Under the pieces are notes generated by a model that made no database searches, was not told where the DNA came from, and saw only the letters and a program-made list of their open reading frames with translations. From Lacunisphaera limnophila (GTDB taxonomy: Bacteria > Verrucomicrobiota > Verrucomicrobiia > Opitutales > Opitutaceae): a DNA stretch of 64,000 nucleotides. Shown piece by piece: positions 61,596-64,000 of this stretch. The position numbers and the translations under genes are program-made. The stretch's first letter is position 1. Every line of letters begins with the position of its first letter. The stretch spans positions 496,001 through 560,000 of the forward strand of contig NZ_CP016094.1 of the NCBI RefSeq assembly GCF_001746835.1. Reading direction: 5' to 3'.

Positions 61596-62288
61596 ATGCA
61601 CCTCCTTCTCCAAATCCTGCTGGTCGCCGCACAGGTTGTCCTGATCGTCGGCCTCGCCGACTTCGTCGCCGGTCTCGTCCATTGGGCCGAAGACGCCTAC
61701 TTCACCGAGGAAACCCCGGTGATCGGCCCGCACGTCATCGTGCCCAACATCGTGCATCATCACCTGCCGCGCTATTTCACGCGCCTGTCGTGGTGGGAAA
61801 GCTCCCGCCTGCTGGTGCTGGCCGGCCTGGTCCTCCTCGCGCTCGCCTGGCCGCTCGGCCTCGTCACGTGGCAGCTCCTGCTGTTCATCGCCGTCAGCGT
61901 GAACGCCAATGAAATCCACAAGATGGCCCACCGCACCCGCGCCGAGAACGGCTGGTTCATCTCGAAATTGCAGGACTGGCGCATCCTGCAGACCGCCCGC
62001 CATCACGGTTTGCACCATGCCGACCCGAAGAACACCTACTACTGCCCCGTCACCAACTTCGTAAACCCCCTGCTTGAGCGCATCGAGTTCTGGCCGCGCC
62101 TGGAGGCGTTCATCGCCCTCCGCACCGGCGTCACCCACCGCCATGACACCGCCGTGCGCGGCCAGGGTCCCGGCCCGGCCTGGCTGGAACAATTTCGTCC
62201 CCAGCCCGCGGCGCGCCCCTGTGGCCGGACCTGCCCCAACTGCCCGTGCGGCCAAACTCCGGCCGTCAACGAGCGCAGGGCGGCTTGA
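61596..62288 (+). CDS. CarF/TMEM189-type lipid desaturase (plasmanylethanolamine desaturase family)
   Basis: The 230-residue protein has transmembrane segments at about 1-28 and 72-103 and the histidine-rich pattern of the TMEM189/Kua B domain (PF10520): His29 in GLVHWAED, His54-56 in VHHHLP, His108 and His112 in NEIHKMAH, and ARHHGLHHADP (about 134-144) followed by YYCPVTNFVNPLLE. Family members such as CarF of Myxococcus form the vinyl-ether bond of plasmalogens. The C-terminus carries an unusual cysteine cluster (CGRTCPNCPCG). The ATG at 61596 is chosen because it starts the first hydrophobic segment. Activity on plasmanyl lipids is inferred from the family. Confidence 0.85.
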   Translation: MHLLLQILLVAAQVVLIVGLADFVAGLVHWAEDAYFTEETPVIGPHVIVPNIVHHHLPRYFTRLSWWESSRLLVLAGLVLLALAWPLGLVTWQLLLFIAVSVNANEIHKMAHRTRAENGWFISKLQDWRILQTARHHGLHHADPKNTYYCPVTNFVNPLLERIEFWPRLEAFIALRTGVTHRHDTAVRGQGPGPAWLEQFRPQPAARPCGRTCPNCPCGQTPAVNERRAA

Positions 62289-62328
62289 GTGACTCAAGTC
62301 GCCCTGGCTACACACCTGCATCCGACTG

Positions 62329-62790
62329 CTATGGACCCAAATATCGCGGCCCCTGGCCGGCATCGTCTTCCGCCGGGTACTCATCCAGCTGGCCGAAAAT
62401 CACGGGATCACTCGCCTCGAGGAAGCGCCGGCCATGCTCGTAATCCCACAGCCAGCACGAGCCGTCGTGGCTGTCGTTGACGAGCATGAACTCCGGCTCC
62501 CCGCCCTCGGTGGCGCTGGCGATGTTGAACCGGCGGTCCGTGATCTTCTCCACGGTGTGCCGCAGGCGCCGCAGCAGCTCCGCGTCATCGACGAGCACGG
62601 TCCACAGGCCGGCGACCACCACCGCCCGTTGCCCCGTGTAATAGTAACCAAAGAAACGCGGCACCTTGAAGCGGCCGGAGATCCCCAGCCGACGGGCGTG
62701 ATCCTCCACCGCTTCGATGAATTTGATCCGCCACGCCATATCGCGGGGCAGGCGTAGTTCGGGTATGTCGATGATCATGTTGTCCGTCAT
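62329..62790 (-). CDS. Hypothetical protein
   Basis: The 153-residue soluble-looking product has no family that I recognise. It contains MAWRIKFIEAVEDHARRLGI, FFGYYYTGQRAVVVAGLW and DGSCWLWDYEHGRRFLEASD. It is acidic overall with several aromatic residues, and no signal peptide is visible. The ATG at 62790 is the likely start. It is divergent from the TatD-like gene with 88 bases between the starts. Confidence 0.6.
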   Translation of the reverse strand: MTDNMIIDIPELRLPRDMAWRIKFIEAVEDHARRLGISGRFKVPRFFGYYYTGQRAVVVAGLWTVLVDDAELLRRLRHTVEKITDRRFNIASATEGGEPEFMLVNDSHDGSCWLWDYEHGRRFLEASDPVIFGQLDEYPAEDDAGQGPRYLGP

Positions 62791-62878
62791 GGACGGTGTT
62801 CCTTCCGTGGTTTCCACCTCTAACGGCCACTTTCCGCTCCAACTTGAGGCCGATTGCTGCCACCTTGCCCCCGTTCCC

Positions 62879-63718
62879 GTGCTCCCACTCTACGACGCCC
62901 ACCAGCATTTCCATTTCGACCCGCTGCCCCCCCACCGGGCCGCCTTGCTGGCCGATCTGCAGGCCGTGGGTCTCCGCCGCGCCGTCGTCAACGCCACCAA
63001 CGAGGAGGAATGGCCCGTCGTCGCCGCCCTCGCCCGCACCCACGCCTGCCTCCTCCCCAGCCACGGCATCCACCCCTGGGACTGCGGCCAGCGTTCCCCC
63101 CACTGGCTCACCGGCCTGCGCGCCGCCCTGCTCGCTGACCCCTCCGCCGGGGTCGGCGAGATCGGCCTGGACCGCTGGATCATCGACGGCGTGCGCCCTG
63201 ACGACCCCCGCATCGCCGGCCTGCGGGTCGCGCCCCTGGACGAACAGGCCGAGGTCTGCGCCGCCCAACTGACCCTCGCCGCCGAACTCAACCGCGCCGC
63301 CTCGATCCACTGCGTGCAGGCCTATGGCGCCCTGCTTGACCTGCTCCGGCAGACCCCCCGGCCCGCCCGCGGCTTTCTCCTACACGGCTACGGCGGGCCG
63401 GCGGAAATGGTCCGGAGCTTCGCCGATCTCGGCGCCTATTTCTCCTTCAACATCGAGCTGCTCCAGCCCCGCCTCGCCGCCCGGCTGGAGAACTTCCGGA
63501 CCATCCCGGCCGACCGCCTGCTCGTCGAGACCGACGCCCCCACCAAGCCGCCCCCGCCCGAACTCAACCGCTTCCCCCTCCCCGGTGGCGACGGCACCGA
63601 GCTGAACCACCCGGCCAATATCCGCGTGGCGTACGAGCAACTCGCCACCCTGCGCGGCATGCCCCTCGAGACCCTGGCGACCCTGGTGGAAACCAACTTC
63701 CACCAACTGTTTCTGTAA
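62879..63718 (+). CDS. TatD family metal-dependent hydrolase
   Basis: The protein has about 279 residues. Metal-binding elements are the HxH of YDAHQHFHFDP near the N-terminus, GEIGLDRW, AASIHCVQAYG, LLHGYGGPAEM and VETDAPTKPP. TatD enzymes are deoxyribonucleases or proofreading aminoacyl-tRNA deacylases in different species; the substrate here is open. The start is uncertain: a GTG at 62879 places the HxH near residue 10 as in homologues. A longer frame begins upstream inside the divergent gene and is less likely. Confidence 0.83.
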   Translation: MLPLYDAHQHFHFDPLPPHRAALLADLQAVGLRRAVVNATNEEEWPVVAALARTHACLLPSHGIHPWDCGQRSPHWLTGLRAALLADPSAGVGEIGLDRWIIDGVRPDDPRIAGLRVAPLDEQAEVCAAQLTLAAELNRAASIHCVQAYGALLDLLRQTPRPARGFLLHGYGGPAEMVRSFADLGAYFSFNIELLQPRLAARLENFRTIPADRLLVETDAPTKPPPPELNRFPLPGGDGTELNHPANIRVAYEQLATLRGMPLETLATLVETNFHQLFL

Positions 63719-63878
63719 GGATCGGGGTCCGGCTTTCACCCCGTACCGGCTCGACTGCGCGTAATTTGCCATTTGCTGCCCCCGACGCACTCCCGCCTTC
63801 CCTCCGCGCCCACCCGGGCGGATGATCGCCCCACGTCAGCCTAGCTTCCACTGCAAGGCCGTCGTCATCTGTATGACC

Positions 63879-64000
63879 ATGGCAAATCCAACGATCATCC
63901 AAGGCGGCATGGGCGTCGGCGTCTCCGGCTGGCGCCTCGCCCGCGCGGTCGCCCAAACCGGCCAACTCGGCGTCGTCTCCGGCACCGCCCTGCCCCTCGT
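63879..64000 (+). CDS. Nitronate monooxygenase-like protein, N-terminal fragment
   Basis: Only about 40 residues are visible before the right edge. They read [20 protein letters not shown] and continue [20 protein letters not shown], the FMN-binding start of the nitronate monooxygenase / 2-nitropropane dioxygenase family. An ATG six bases upstream is an alternative start. The rest of the gene lies outside the window. Confidence 0.8.
   Translation, partial: MANPTIIQGGMGVGVSGWRLARAVAQTGQLGVVSGTALPL

Overview
The window looks like a high-GC chromosomal segment of a free-living Verrucomicrobiota bacterium, most likely of the Opitutaceae type. This placement is inferred from the gene families and the abundant intergenic palindromic repeats; there is no rRNA gene to confirm it. 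No prophage, CRISPR array or intact transposase is visible. The window is cut inside a gene at both ends: a purine nucleoside permease on the left and a nitronate monooxygenase-like gene on the right.

Left part (1-18.9 kb). Small housekeeping and surface-polysaccharide genes lie on both strands. They include UDP-glucuronate decarboxylase, a CPBP protease, a YfcC-type carrier, an alpha-1,2-fucosyltransferase-like GT11 enzyme, a DUF268 methyltransferase-like protein, tRNA-guanine transglycosylase with an incomplete zinc site, a TrpG/PabA amidotransferase, NrdR, a HIT protein, a glycine-zipper lipoprotein, DprA, the bifunctional NAD(P)HX repair enzyme, AcpS, PdxJ, citrate synthase and GMP synthase. 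REP-like palindromes sit between many of these genes, and two pairs lie inside the NAD(P)HX repair gene.

Centre (18.9-52.1 kb). Almost everything reads leftward and forms the transcription/translation supercluster. In transcription order it is tRNA-Thr, tuf, tRNA-Trp, secE, nusG, rplK, rplA, rplJ, rplL, rpoB, rpoC, then an opposite-strand membrane gene, then rpsL, rpsG, fusA, rpsJ and the S10/spc/alpha genes down to rpoA and rplQ. The order is canonical with three points of note: rpmD, infA and rpmJ are absent; the adk position between secY and map holds a short adenylate-kinase-like protein without the P-loop; and a tandem-type repeat lies between rpoA and rplQ. Hairpins mark the ends of rplQ and rpoC and a probable attenuator between rplL and rpoB.

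Right part (52.1-64 kb). A TPR protein, ExbB, ExbD and an anchored periplasmic protein form a tight leftward operon that looks like a proton-motive-force transducer, except that ExbD has Asn at the position of the essential Asp. LemA, DUF4177 and an M48 protease with a TerB-like tail follow on the plus strand. After these come SufE, a LysR regulator divergent from a CarF/TMEM189-type lipid desaturase, a hypothetical protein, a TatD-family hydrolase and the truncated nitronate monooxygenase.

The strongest candidates for something undescribed are the adenylate-kinase pseudoenzyme embedded in the spc operon, the REP elements that encode part of the NAD(P)HX dehydratase, the zinc-site-deficient Tgt, and the TPR-ExbB-ExbD(Asn) module.
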